The notes under the pieces: generated by a model
The model's input: only the letters and a program-made list of their open reading frames with translations
Databases searched by the model: none
What the model was told of the DNA's origin: nothing
Made by a program: the position numbers and the translations under genes
Assembly (NCBI GenBank): GCA_018262715.1
Contig: JADFDS010000012.1
Coordinates: 1 to 64,000, forward strand
Direction: 5' to 3'
DNA length: 64,000 bases
Source of the DNA: Bacteroidota bacterium
Lineage (GTDB): Bacteria; Bacteroidota; Bacteroidia; Bacteroidales; VadinHA17
Shown here: in pieces, positions 24,357 to 32,789 of the stretch
How positions within the stretch are numbered: position 1 is the first letter of the stretch
Layout of the letters: each line of letters opens with the position of its first letter

Positions 24357-26408
24357 ATGCGCAAAGTGCCGCTGTATATCGCTTTTTTCCTTTTGTTCCT
24401 CCCGCTTACGCTGGCAGGACAGGAGCCTGACACCCTCAGGGCTGTCAGGAGCGACACCGCTGCAGTAATCCGGCGCGATACAACCAGGTCCTACAAAGAG
24501 CGCGCACTGGCCAGGGTACGCCCCGCAGTCACCGGTGCCCTGTCTGCCGGCCCGGACACGGAGACTGACACCACATTCACCACCGCTTCCCGCCAGTGGA
24601 CCCTGTCATCCGATTTCACCACCGAGATCCCGGTGACGCTTGACACCGCCTTCTCCCTCTTTCACCGATACAGGGTGGCAGACAGGTACTCTGCTTTCAA
24701 CGCTTACACCGGCAACTACGGTCTCCCGCTGTACCAGATCAATTTCTTTGACCGTGAATGGAAGCCTGACAGGTTTCTCTATGCCCATTACCTGCCCTTC
24801 ATGTTCACCCCCTCAAACACTCTCTTCATAAATACCCGCGTTCCTTTCACCGAGCTGAAGTGGTCAAACGGCGGGGCGAGGAGCGTGGCCGAGCAGACCT
24901 TCAGGATCAGGCACTCGCAGAATGTCAACAGGAGGCTCAACTTCGGCCTTATCTATGACATAGTATACAATATCGGCCAGTATAACCTGCAAAAGGCCAT
25001 AGACAAGAACTTCCTGCTGCATGGCTCCTACAATGCAAATGCTTATAATGCATATGTTTCCGCAGGCCTCAACAACCACGAGTCCGAGGAGAGCGGCGGC
25101 ATCATTTCAAAGGATGACCTGAGCCTGTATGATCCTGAGGGTGTTCCATTCAATCTCAGTGATCTCAACAGCGCAAAGAGCACCCTTAATAACCGCTACC
25201 TGATGCTGGTACAGCGGTATGCCCCCGGCGGCAAGCGTGACACAGTCACCGGTGAGGTCCTGAAAAGCGGTCCCATCACCTTCTCACACATCGGCATACT
25301 TGAGTGGAACAAAAGACGTTACATCGACAAATTTCCAGCCTCTGACTTCTATGACACCATAATGATAAGCAAGAGTGTCACTGCCGATTCTCTTCAGGAG
25401 CGTATTCTCTCCAATACCCTGCGTGTTGATTTCGCCGCAGGGCGAACCGACCGTTTCAGGATAGGAGCCGGTGCCGGGATAAGGAGTGAACTCCGCTCAT
25501 TCGGCCAGATCATGCCCGGAGATACCCTTACGAGACCCGATACTGTCAGGAGGAAGATGAGCTCCCTCGTCCTGACAGGGAAAGTTTTCAACAACATCGG
25601 CAGCAGGTTTGGCTGGTCGGCCTCCGGTGATCTCTGGTTCCAGGGCTACCGGGCAGGTGATTTCATTGTTGACGGCCGCATATACAAGGAGTTTGAGACA
25701 CGCCGGCGAGGTATGATCACCTGGGATGCCACAGGCACAATTGCCAGTTATACCCCATCATTCTGGTATTATTCATGGGGCTCGAACAACTTTGCCTGGC
25801 AGCTTGACCATAAACGTGAGTTCAGGCTCATGGCAGGCTCATCTCTGCTGTGGCCGGAGCTGAAACTCAGCCTGAAATTCAACTATGCCATTGTTGATAA
25901 CTTTACGGGTATGGGAACAGGCGCTGTCCCTTACCAGCATGAGGGAGGCCTCTCTGTTCTTGCGCTCACCGCGAAGAAGGAATTTGTATTATGGAAGCTG
26001 CACCTTGACAACACCCTGTTGCTGCAGCAGAGCACCAATACTGATGTTCTTGATCTTCCGCTTGTTACTGCGCGCAGCGCCTTCTTCTTCGACCATGTTT
26101 TCAGGTTTAAATCCACCGGAGGGGAGCTAAGCTTCCAGCTGGGGGCCGAGGCAATGATCCATACTCTCTATAATGCAATGAGTTACATGCCCGCGACGGG
26201 CAGATATTTTAGCCAGAATGACGGGCAAACAGGCAATTATCCTTTTGTGAACGCCTTTATCAATCTGAAGATAAAAAGGACCAGGATTTTCGTTATGGCT
26301 GATCATGTGAATTCGGGCCTGACCGGGTATGAATATTTCCTCGTTCCGGGTTATCCTCTGAATATCAGGATGATAAAATACGGCCTGGCATGGACTTTCT
26401 ATGATTAA
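24357..26408 (+). CDS. Putative porin, Bacteroidota outer-membrane beta-barrel (Porin_10-like)
   Basis: 683 residues. The signal peptide MRKVPLYIAFFLLFLPLTLAG is followed by an Asp/Thr-rich linker and then a long beta-rich region with alternating hydrophobic and aromatic residues (for example MFTPSNTLFINTRVPFTELKW, and the C-terminal MIKYGLAWTFYD ending in an aromatic pair). This matches the large Bacteroidota 'putative porin' family; the substrate is unknown. In-frame TTG and GTG codons at 24348 and 24354 are alternatives, but the first overlaps the -7 element. It stands alone after the dcw terminator. Confidence 0.82.
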   Translation: MRKVPLYIAFFLLFLPLTLAGQEPDTLRAVRSDTAAVIRRDTTRSYKERALARVRPAVTGALSAGPDTETDTTFTTASRQWTLSSDFTTEIPVTLDTAFSLFHRYRVADRYSAFNAYTGNYGLPLYQINFFDREWKPDRFLYAHYLPFMFTPSNTLFINTRVPFTELKWSNGGARSVAEQTFRIRHSQNVNRRLNFGLIYDIVYNIGQYNLQKAIDKNFLLHGSYNANAYNAYVSAGLNNHESEESGGIISKDDLSLYDPEGVPFNLSDLNSAKSTLNNRYLMLVQRYAPGGKRDTVTGEVLKSGPITFSHIGILEWNKRRYIDKFPASDFYDTIMISKSVTADSLQERILSNTLRVDFAAGRTDRFRIGAGAGIRSELRSFGQIMPGDTLTRPDTVRRKMSSLVLTGKVFNNIGSRFGWSASGDLWFQGYRAGDFIVDGRIYKEFETRRRGMITWDATGTIASYTPSFWYYSWGSNNFAWQLDHKREFRLMAGSSLLWPELKLSLKFNYAIVDNFTGMGTGAVPYQHEGGLSVLALTAKKEFVLWKLHLDNTLLLQQSTNTDVLDLPLVTARSAFFFDHVFRFKSTGGELSFQLGAEAMIHTLYNAMSYMPATGRYFSQNDGQTGNYPFVNAFINLKIKRTRIFVMADHVNSGLTGYEYFLVPGYPLNIRMIKYGLAWTFYD

Positions 26409-26419
26409 AATAATTATAT

Positions 26420-26427
26420 TATCTTTG
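26420..26427 (+). promoter_or_regulatory. Putative -7 element of the mltF-like gene (TATCTTTG)
   Basis: A perfect TAnnTTTG, 56 bp before the TTG start, leaving a leader of roughly 45-50 bases that contains two alternative hairpins. Confidence 0.55.
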
Positions 26428-26433
26428 CGGCGT

Positions 26434-26478
26434 AAACAATTCCTGTAAAGGGTTGTTGAATTGTCGGACTAATTGTTT
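26434..26478 (+). promoter_or_regulatory. Leader with two mutually exclusive stems before the TTG start
   Basis: ACAATTC (26436-26442) is complementary to GAATTGT (26458-26464). The overlapping AAACAATT (26434-26441) is complementary to AATTGTTT (26471-26478). Only one stem can form at a time, and the second ends five bases before the start codon. This could control initiation, but it is a prediction by eye. Confidence 0.35.
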
Positions 26479-26483
26479 AGGTA

Positions 26484-27902
26484 TTGAGGAAGTTTATTTC
26501 GTTCTTGTTTATTGTTTTTTTGTCAGTCATCTCCTGTGAAAAGGAGAACCGAATGGTTTACACAGAGACTGTTCCGCCGAGGGATCTTGACGCAATACTC
26601 GCCGACGGCAAGATCAGGGCGGTGACGAATGTAAATCAAACGAGCTACTTCATCTATAAGGGAGAGCCGATGGGCTTTCATTTCGAATTACTCAAAAAGT
26701 TTGCAGATCACCTGGAACTTGAGCTTGAGATAATAACGAGCAATGATATAGATGAAGCCCTTGGGTACCTTCAGTCGGGTGACGCCGATCTCGTAGCTAT
26801 CGGGCTCAGTGTCAGTGCAGACCGGAAGGAAATGATGCAGTTTACCGAGCCCCTGATGCAGTCGAGCCAGGTGCTGGTGCAGCGCAAGCCCAACGGGTGG
26901 GAAAGGATGACAGAAAAGACAGCCGCAGAGAAGCTGGTCAGAAACCAGCTTGACCTCGCGGGAAAGACTATCTACGTACAGAAAGGATCTTCGTATGCTC
27001 AGCGTCTCTACAATCTTGAGCGTGAGTCAGGTATGGATATAGGTGTCATTGAGGTACCTTATGACGCCGAGGAACTTGCACGTCAGGTTTCAAGGGGAGA
27101 GATTGAATACACCATATGTGACGACTATATGTCGAACATCATTGGCACGCTCTTTCCCGGGCTTGACATGTCAACTCCCGTGAGTTTTCCGCTCAATATA
27201 GCATGGAGTGTAAGGAAAGACGGGACTGATGCCCTGATCAGCGAGCTTAATGGTTGGATCACCGGGTTCAAGACCACTCGTGAGTATGCAAGACTTGAGA
27301 GGAAGTATTTCAGCGGAATGCGGCCGGCATCCATAGCCGGATCGGAATATTTCGCCACCAACTCCGACGGAAAGGTGTCGCCTTTTGATGACATCATCAA
27401 GAATTACGCTGACACCATCGGTTGGGACTGGCGTCTTGTTGCAGCCCTGATCTATCAGGAGTCGAGGTTTAACCCGTCAGTCACTTCGCCCCGCGGGGCA
27501 TACGGCCTGATGCAGGTGATGCCTTCCACCGGGCTGCACTTCGGGTATGACGTGACGAGATCGGTTGAAAATAACATCCGCGCCGGTATAAGCTATATCA
27601 GGATGCTTGACAGGCTCTTCAGCCAGTGGGTGACTGATCCCGACGAGAGGGTCAAGTTCATTCTTGCCAGTTACAATGCCGGTCATGGCCATGTAATTGA
27701 TGCTATCAGGCTTGCCGAGAAGAACGGGCTTGATCCGGGCAGGTGGGACGACAATGTGTCGCTTTTCCTGGAGCGGAAGGCTGATCCGGCGTTTTATGAT
27801 GACCCGGTGGTGAGGAACGGCAGACTTAGGCAGGGTGTGCAAGTCAACGCTTATGTGGCGGATATCCTGAAGCGGTACGAACACTACAGGAACCTCAAAT
27901 AG
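26484..27902 (+). CDS. mltF: MltF-like membrane-bound lytic transglycosylase (SBP_bac_3 + SLT), lipoprotein
   Basis: 472 residues. A lipoprotein signal (MRKFISFLFIVFLSVISC, lipobox VISC) precedes a periplasmic solute-binding-like domain (about 40-270, GFHFELLKKFADHLELELEI) and a C-terminal SLT domain with YQESRFNPSVTSPRGAYGLM (Glu as general acid) and SYNAGHGHV. It should cleave peptidoglycan to 1,6-anhydro-muropeptides at the outer membrane. The start is TTG: the codon two triplets upstream is a stop and no ATG lies before the signal peptide. It ends AAA-TAG, followed at once by family C microrepeats. It is convergent with the NamZ-like gene. Confidence 0.9.
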   Translation: MRKFISFLFIVFLSVISCEKENRMVYTETVPPRDLDAILADGKIRAVTNVNQTSYFIYKGEPMGFHFELLKKFADHLELELEIITSNDIDEALGYLQSGDADLVAIGLSVSADRKEMMQFTEPLMQSSQVLVQRKPNGWERMTEKTAAEKLVRNQLDLAGKTIYVQKGSSYAQRLYNLERESGMDIGVIEVPYDAEELARQVSRGEIEYTICDDYMSNIIGTLFPGLDMSTPVSFPLNIAWSVRKDGTDALISELNGWITGFKTTREYARLERKYFSGMRPASIAGSEYFATNSDGKVSPFDDIIKNYADTIGWDWRLVAALIYQESRFNPSVTSPRGAYGLMQVMPSTGLHFGYDVTRSVENNIRAGISYIRMLDRLFSQWVTDPDERVKFILASYNAGHGHVIDAIRLAEKNGLDPGRWDDNVSLFLERKADPAFYDDPVVRNGRLRQGVQVNAYVADILKRYEHYRNLK

Positions 27903-27968
27903 ATTTGCGAATTGCGAATTGCGAATTGCAAATTGCGATTTGCGACAACAACAAAATGTGAATTGCGA
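27903..27968. repeat. Microrepeat array, family C (GCGAATT / GCGATTT) after mltF
   Basis: Directly after the TAG the sequence reads ATTTGCGAATTGCGAATTGC and continues with GCAAATT and GCGATTT heptamers, then degrades. More eroded copies (GCGAGTT near 27966 and GCGGGTT near 28040) suggest a once longer array running toward the convergent gene. Confidence 0.8.
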
Positions 27969-28074
27969 GTTGGGTCCCGATATGCCGGCTGGCGGATGCG
28001 GGATTGATACTGCTCCTGCGTCGCATGCTCAAATTTGCGGGTTGCGAGTCGTGAATTACCGGGGTAAAACATTA

Positions 28075-29250
28075 TTAGTCGTACAGGAGGTATTTTGACC
28101 TGATGGTTTTGAACGCCTCCAGCCCCTCCTTCCATGAAGCCCTTATTTCCGCAGCACTCATGCCACTGATAATCTGTTCGCGGAGCGTGCTGCTCCCGGC
28201 CAGGGTGTTAAAATAACCGGTGAAGAAGTTCTCCTTGTCAGGGTACGCCCTGTACATGTCAATGATCCAGTCGAGGTTTATCTCAGGTTTCGGGACCAGT
28301 CCGTCACCCGTCGCATTGCGAAGGTCAATGCCGTAACAGGTCAATCCGTTATGTTTGGGGTTGGATGAGCCGAATGAGGGCTGCGGGGTGAAGCTGAATC
28401 CTGTATCCGGCATCCCCGGAGCTCCAAGCACCTGGAAAGCAAAACCGGTACCCCTTCCGCATGACAGAACTGTTCCCTCCGAGAAGCAGAGCGACGGGTA
28501 CAGGTATATGGAGTTCATGTTTGGAAGGTTAGGTGACGGTATCACCGGCAGCTGGTACATCGTAGAGTGAGTGTAGGCGGTGCAGCCGATCACCTTCAGA
28601 TCGCACCTGATGCCTCCTGCCAGCCATCCCTCGCCGTTCGTCATGCCGGCATACTCGCCGAAGGTCATTCCGTGCACCACGGGTATGGGATGAATTCCTA
28701 CAAAGGAGCGGTAACCGGCGGTGTCAAGTATCGGTCCGTCGACATAATAACCATTCGGGTTCGGCCTGTCAAGCACTATGAACTGCTTCCCGTTTTCGGC
28801 GCATGCCTCCATAACGTAACACATGGTGGTCAGGTATGTGTAAAACCTGGTCCCCACATCCTGGATGTCAAATACAACAACATCTATGTCAGCGAGATCT
28901 TCCGGTGCCGGCTTCTTTTTCGAGGAATAGAGGCTTATGACTTCGATGCCCGTCACAGGGTCGGTTCCCGAGGTGATCACCGCACCATCGTCGGCCAGGT
29001 CCCTGAAGCCATGTTCCGGAGCAAAGATCAGCCGGACGTTGACGCCTTCAGATAGCAGAGTATCAATCAGATGGGTTTTGCCAACCATAGAGGTCTGGTT
29101 TGCCACAACCGCCACCCTTTTTCCCTTGAGCAGCGGCAGGTACTCACCGGTTCTCTCGGCCCCTGTCATCAGGGTTGTGTTTTTATTTCCGGCCGCACAG
29201 GCCGCAATGACCACAGTTACAATGATCAGCGGGATGACAAATTTTTTCAT
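28075..29250 (-). CDS. namZ: Exo-beta-N-acetylmuramidase NamZ-like lipoprotein (DUF1343)
   Basis: 391 residues. A lipoprotein signal peptide (MKKFVIPLIIVTVVIAAC) is followed by the DUF1343 domain: KGKRVAVVANQTSMVGKTH, FAPEHGFR, VVFDIQDVGTRFYTYL, VLDRPNPNG, VVHGMTFGEYAGM and FSEGTVLSCGRGT. DUF1343 proteins are exo-N-acetylmuramidases (NamZ, GH171), first characterised in Bacillus subtilis and also in Tannerella, releasing MurNAc from non-reducing ends in the periplasm. It faces the MltF-like gene, which makes glycan ends, so the two may cooperate in wall turnover; that link is inferred. Confidence 0.93.
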   Translation of the reverse strand: MKKFVIPLIIVTVVIAACAAGNKNTTLMTGAERTGEYLPLLKGKRVAVVANQTSMVGKTHLIDTLLSEGVNVRLIFAPEHGFRDLADDGAVITSGTDPVTGIEVISLYSSKKKPAPEDLADIDVVVFDIQDVGTRFYTYLTTMCYVMEACAENGKQFIVLDRPNPNGYYVDGPILDTAGYRSFVGIHPIPVVHGMTFGEYAGMTNGEGWLAGGIRCDLKVIGCTAYTHSTMYQLPVIPSPNLPNMNSIYLYPSLCFSEGTVLSCGRGTGFAFQVLGAPGMPDTGFSFTPQPSFGSSNPKHNGLTCYGIDLRNATGDGLVPKPEINLDWIIDMYRAYPDKENFFTGYFNTLAGSSTLREQIISGMSAAEIRASWKEGLEAFKTIRSKYLLYD

Positions 29251-29314
29251 TTCAGTCAGGTTTAGCGTAAAGATAAGAAAAGAGGCAACAAACGGATTCT
29301 TCGCTCTTAATTCT

Positions 29315-29322
29315 TAATTTTG
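29315..29322 (+). promoter_or_regulatory. Putative -7 element of the LolC/E-type gene (TAATTTTG)
   Basis: A perfect TAnnTTTG ending five bases before the ATG at 29328. It overlaps a short CTTAATT heptamer duplication. Predicted leaderless. Confidence 0.5.
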
Positions 29323-29327
29323 TCGCA

Positions 29328-30572
29328 ATGTCAATCGGAACCTTCATAGCCAGTCGCCTTATAAAGGACCGCAACCGTGGCACTGCCTTTTCGCGTCCAA
29401 TAAATGTAATAGCCATAATAGGCATTGCCCTGGGACTGGCGGTGATGATCCTCGCGGTGTCAATCCTCACCGGCTTCAAGCAGCAGATCCGTGACAAGGT
29501 GGCGGGCTTCGGGGCTCATATCCAGGTGGTTAATTTCGACGCCAATCTTTCGTATGAGACCGTGCCTGTCAGCTCAAACCAGCCCTTCGTCTCCAAAATC
29601 AGGGAGCACCGGGGAATCAGGAACGTGCAGGTCTTCGCCACGAAGGCGGGAATCATCAAGACTGACGAAAACATTCAGGGAGTTGTTCTAAAGGGGATTG
29701 GCAGTGATTATGACTGGAGTTTCTTCAGATCGAACATGGTGGAGGGAGAGACGTTGGTCCTCAGTGACACGGCACGAAGCAATGATGTGGTTATCTCGAA
29801 GAAGGTGGCTGACATGCTGGGTCTCAAGCTGGGGGACTCGTTTTCGATGTTTTTCGTTCAGGATCCGCCCCGGATGCGCAAGTTCACCATTCTCGGCATC
29901 TATGAGACCAGCCTCGAGGAGTTTGACAAGACCTACCTCTTCTGCGACATCAACCACATCAGGAGCCTGAACGGCTGGAGCGATGACCAGGTAAGCGGTT
30001 TTGAGATTTACATAAATGACTTCGAAGAGCTTGATTACATGACGGATGTTGTCCGTGATGCAATAGGCTACCGGGTCGCCGAGGAAGAGGAGCAGCTCAA
30101 GGTAACCAACATCAGGGGGCGTTACCCGCAGATATTCGACTGGCTGGGATTCCAGGACACCAACGTGATAATCATCCTGGTGCTTATGATCCTTGTAGCC
30201 GGGTTCAACATGATTTCCGGTCTGCTCATTCTGATACTTGAGAAGACCAACATGATAGGGGTGCTGAAGGCTCTTGGCGCGGGCAACAAGGTTATCCGCA
30301 GCGTCTTTCTTTACCAGGCTGCCTGGCTGACGGCCAGGGGCCTTTTCTGGGGCAACGTAATAGGCATCGGGCTGGCACTGCTTCAGCTCAAAACAGAGAT
30401 GATTTCGCTGGACCCATCCTCATATTATCTCAGGAGCGTTCCGATCAATCTTGATCCCGTTCATGTCATCCTGCTTAACATCGGGACGATGATTGCCATC
30501 ATCCTGATGCTTCTTATACCTTCTCAGCTTATTGCCCGCATTACACCCGTCAAGGCAATTCGCTACGACTGA
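29328..30572 (+). CDS. ABC transporter permease of the LolC/LolE lipoprotein-release type
   Basis: 414 residues. It has one N-terminal transmembrane helix (about 25-47, VIAIIGIALGLAVMILAVSIL), a periplasmic MacB-like core domain of some 200 residues, and three C-terminal FtsX-type helices (from NVIIILVLMILVAGFNMISGLL, then the ALGAGNKVIRSVFLYQ coupling loop, to VKAIRYD). This is the LolC/E architecture for moving lipoproteins from inner membrane to the carrier. The partner ATPase LolD is not in the window. The C-terminal P-x-x-A-I-R-Y is typical of the family. It appears monocistronic, with a weak hairpin after the stop. Confidence 0.9.
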   Translation: MSIGTFIASRLIKDRNRGTAFSRPINVIAIIGIALGLAVMILAVSILTGFKQQIRDKVAGFGAHIQVVNFDANLSYETVPVSSNQPFVSKIREHRGIRNVQVFATKAGIIKTDENIQGVVLKGIGSDYDWSFFRSNMVEGETLVLSDTARSNDVVISKKVADMLGLKLGDSFSMFFVQDPPRMRKFTILGIYETSLEEFDKTYLFCDINHIRSLNGWSDDQVSGFEIYINDFEELDYMTDVVRDAIGYRVAEEEEQLKVTNIRGRYPQIFDWLGFQDTNVIIILVLMILVAGFNMISGLLILILEKTNMIGVLKALGAGNKVIRSVFLYQAAWLTARGLFWGNVIGIGLALLQLKTEMISLDPSSYYLRSVPINLDPVHVILLNIGTMIAIILMLLIPSQLIARITPVKAIRYD

Positions 30573-30588
30573 TAATCAGGTCGCTACG

Positions 30589-30607
30589 CGCTTAATATTA
30601 TTAAGTG
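30589..30607 (+). terminator. Possible terminator after the LolC/E-type gene
   Basis: CGCTTAAT and ATTAAGTG form an 8-bp stem with one G-T pair and a 3-base ATT loop, 17 bp after the stop. CGTTTT follows only a few bases on, so it is weak. The rest of 30608-30801 holds AT-rich sequence without a perfect -7 element. Confidence 0.4.
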
Positions 30608-30801
30608 GATCCCGTTTTAATGCAAATGTCAATTTTTTTCCGCAGGGTTTAATTTTTAAATCCCCGCCCTTTGATTTCGACATAATTTTAATTGTCCGGC
30701 ATTGAAACATGTTATAGCAGAAAGTTACGCAAACTTTCTTTAAATGGGCACTTCCAATATTCCGCGCTTCTGCGTAAATTGCAGAGGCAATGTCTTAAGG
30801 T

Positions 30802-32784
30802 ATGTCAATAATTGATCCGCGGAAAAACTACGAAGAAACCAGGGAGGAGATCGGGTATGTCACCCGTAAGGAGGCGACGCTTAATGATTATAAGCGGATC
30901 GGCTTCAAATCGGGCCTCGAGGTGCACCAGCAGCTGAGGACGAAGAGCAAGCTCTTTTGCCGTTGTCCGGCCGGTATTTACCATGATGACAATGATTTTG
31001 ACGCGGAGGTGATCCGTCACATGAGACCGACTCTCAGTGAGATGGGAGTTTATGACGGCACTGCACTCATGGAATTCAGGACCAGGAAGGAGATCACTTA
31101 CCGTATTAACAATGAAACGGCATGCACCTACGAGGTTGATGACACCCCCCCGTTCCCCGTTGACCGGGAGGCGCTGGAGATTGCCATAAGCATTGCACTG
31201 GCTGCCAGGATGAACATCGTGGGTGAGGTGCATATCACCCGTAAGCAGTATCTTGACGGAAGCATACCCACCGGGTTCCAGCGCTCTGCCATCATCAGCG
31301 TTGAGGGAGAGCTTCAGCTGAAAAACAAGAGGGTAAGGCTCATCCAGCTCAGCCTGGAGGAGGACTCATGCCGCGAAGTATCAGACATAGGGCACAAACG
31401 GATATACAAGACTGACCGCCTTGGCATGCCGCTGATAGAGACTGTGACCTATCCTGATTGCCTCACCCCTGACGAGCTGGCCGAGGCGGCCGAATATATC
31501 AGGTTCCTTAACCGCAGTACCGGCAAGGTACGCACGGGCATGGGCGCTGCGCGCGAAGACGTGAACGTCAGCTGCGAGGGCGGAAGCCGGGCTGAGATCA
31601 AGGGGGTGGCACATATCAGGTGGATCCCGGAGCTGTCACACAACGAGGCATTCAGGCAGTACGCGCTGCTTAACATCCGCTCGAAACTGCACAAGAACAT
31701 AGAAGACCCGGCTGCATGGTCGGCTAAAACAAAGGAGATCACAGAAAGGGAACAGGAGTTTCATTTCGCACCGGTCAGGTCGGCTCTCGACCGAGGAGAT
31801 CGGGTCATTGCCCTGAATCTCCCGGGGTGCAGAGGTATACTTTCGCATTTTACCCAGCCCGGAAGGATCTTTGCCGATGAGATAAGTGACAGGCTTAAAG
31901 TGATAGCCTGCATCGAGAAGCCCAACATGACCCATTCGGAGGAGATCGCCGGGGGCAACTTCAACAATCTCTTCCCGGAACTGGCCATATGGCTTTCGGC
32001 TGATGCCGGTGATGCACAGATAATACTCTGGGGCCCTGGTGAAGACATCCCCACTGCCATTGAAACAGTCGAGGAACGGATCCGCCTCGCTTTCGCGGGC
32101 GTGCCCAATGAAACCCGCAAGGCGTTTGAGGATGGCACAACCATGTTTGAGAGGGTTCTTCCCGGGCGTGACCGCATGTACCCTGACACCGATTCACAGC
32201 CCATAGCTGTCACGACGGAGATGCTTGAAAAACTTGGCAGAAACATGCCGGTTGACGTTGCAAAAAGGTTCCTCCAGATGAAGGAATGGAACCTTCCCGA
32301 AGACACCTGGCATTACCTGCTGAGCAAGAACCTGGTGGTACTGGTAGAGCGGATCAGCAATGATCTTGGCTTTGATCCCAGGGAGGTCGGAATAATGATA
32401 GGCCACCGTTTCCGCAGCCTCGAGGGGCGGGGCAGGGTGGCAGCAGGGTTCAGCTATGAAAGACTCTATGACCTCTTTGCCTTCCTGAAGAATGAGAAGC
32501 TTCTCGCGCCGGTGGCGCGAATATTGCTTCCTGCCGCAGTTGCAGAAGCATCACCTGATTTTAAGAGCATACTGGCCGGAACCGGGCTTCACCGTGCCAC
32601 GATGAATGAAATCAGGGATGAGGCAAAAAACCTTGCCGCAAGGTTCCCGGAAGTCTGCTACAACGGTAATATGGCGGGGATGGAAGAGTGGATGATGGGA
32701 CAATTGCATATGAAAGCCCTCGGGACTGTGAGGTTGTCGGAAGTGAGAAATGCGGTGTCAGAATTACTTGAGGTTAGAGATTGA
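30802..32784 (+). CDS. gatE: Glu-tRNA(Gln) amidotransferase subunit E (archaeal-type GatE)
   Basis: 660 residues, far longer than bacterial GatB (about 475) and close to archaeal GatE. The GatB/E catalytic cradle begins FKSGLEVHQQLRTKSKLFCRCP. It continues through DDTPPFPVDREALEIAISIAL, RKQYLDGSIPTGFQRSA and EDSCREV. Residues about 270-430 form a GatE-specific insertion of the AspRS GAD type, and the end is a YqeY-like helical tail (GNMAGMEEWMMGQLHMKALG). GatE phosphorylates Glu on tRNA(Gln) and transfers ammonia supplied by GatD. The next gene is GatD, as in archaea. Calling it GatB would leave the extra domain unexplained. Confidence 0.9.
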   Translation: MSIIDPRKNYEETREEIGYVTRKEATLNDYKRIGFKSGLEVHQQLRTKSKLFCRCPAGIYHDDNDFDAEVIRHMRPTLSEMGVYDGTALMEFRTRKEITYRINNETACTYEVDDTPPFPVDREALEIAISIALAARMNIVGEVHITRKQYLDGSIPTGFQRSAIISVEGELQLKNKRVRLIQLSLEEDSCREVSDIGHKRIYKTDRLGMPLIETVTYPDCLTPDELAEAAEYIRFLNRSTGKVRTGMGAAREDVNVSCEGGSRAEIKGVAHIRWIPELSHNEAFRQYALLNIRSKLHKNIEDPAAWSAKTKEITEREQEFHFAPVRSALDRGDRVIALNLPGCRGILSHFTQPGRIFADEISDRLKVIACIEKPNMTHSEEIAGGNFNNLFPELAIWLSADAGDAQIILWGPGEDIPTAIETVEERIRLAFAGVPNETRKAFEDGTTMFERVLPGRDRMYPDTDSQPIAVTTEMLEKLGRNMPVDVAKRFLQMKEWNLPEDTWHYLLSKNLVVLVERISNDLGFDPREVGIMIGHRFRSLEGRGRVAAGFSYERLYDLFAFLKNEKLLAPVARILLPAAVAEASPDFKSILAGTGLHRATMNEIRDEAKNLAARFPEVCYNGNMAGMEEWMMGQLHMKALGTVRLSEVRNAVSELLEVRD

Positions 32785-32789
32785 CTGTT

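Noticed and set aside
30802-32784. Annotation of gatE as bacterial GatB
   Set aside because: It is about 180 residues too long, contains a GAD-like insertion, and has no gatA or gatC beside it.
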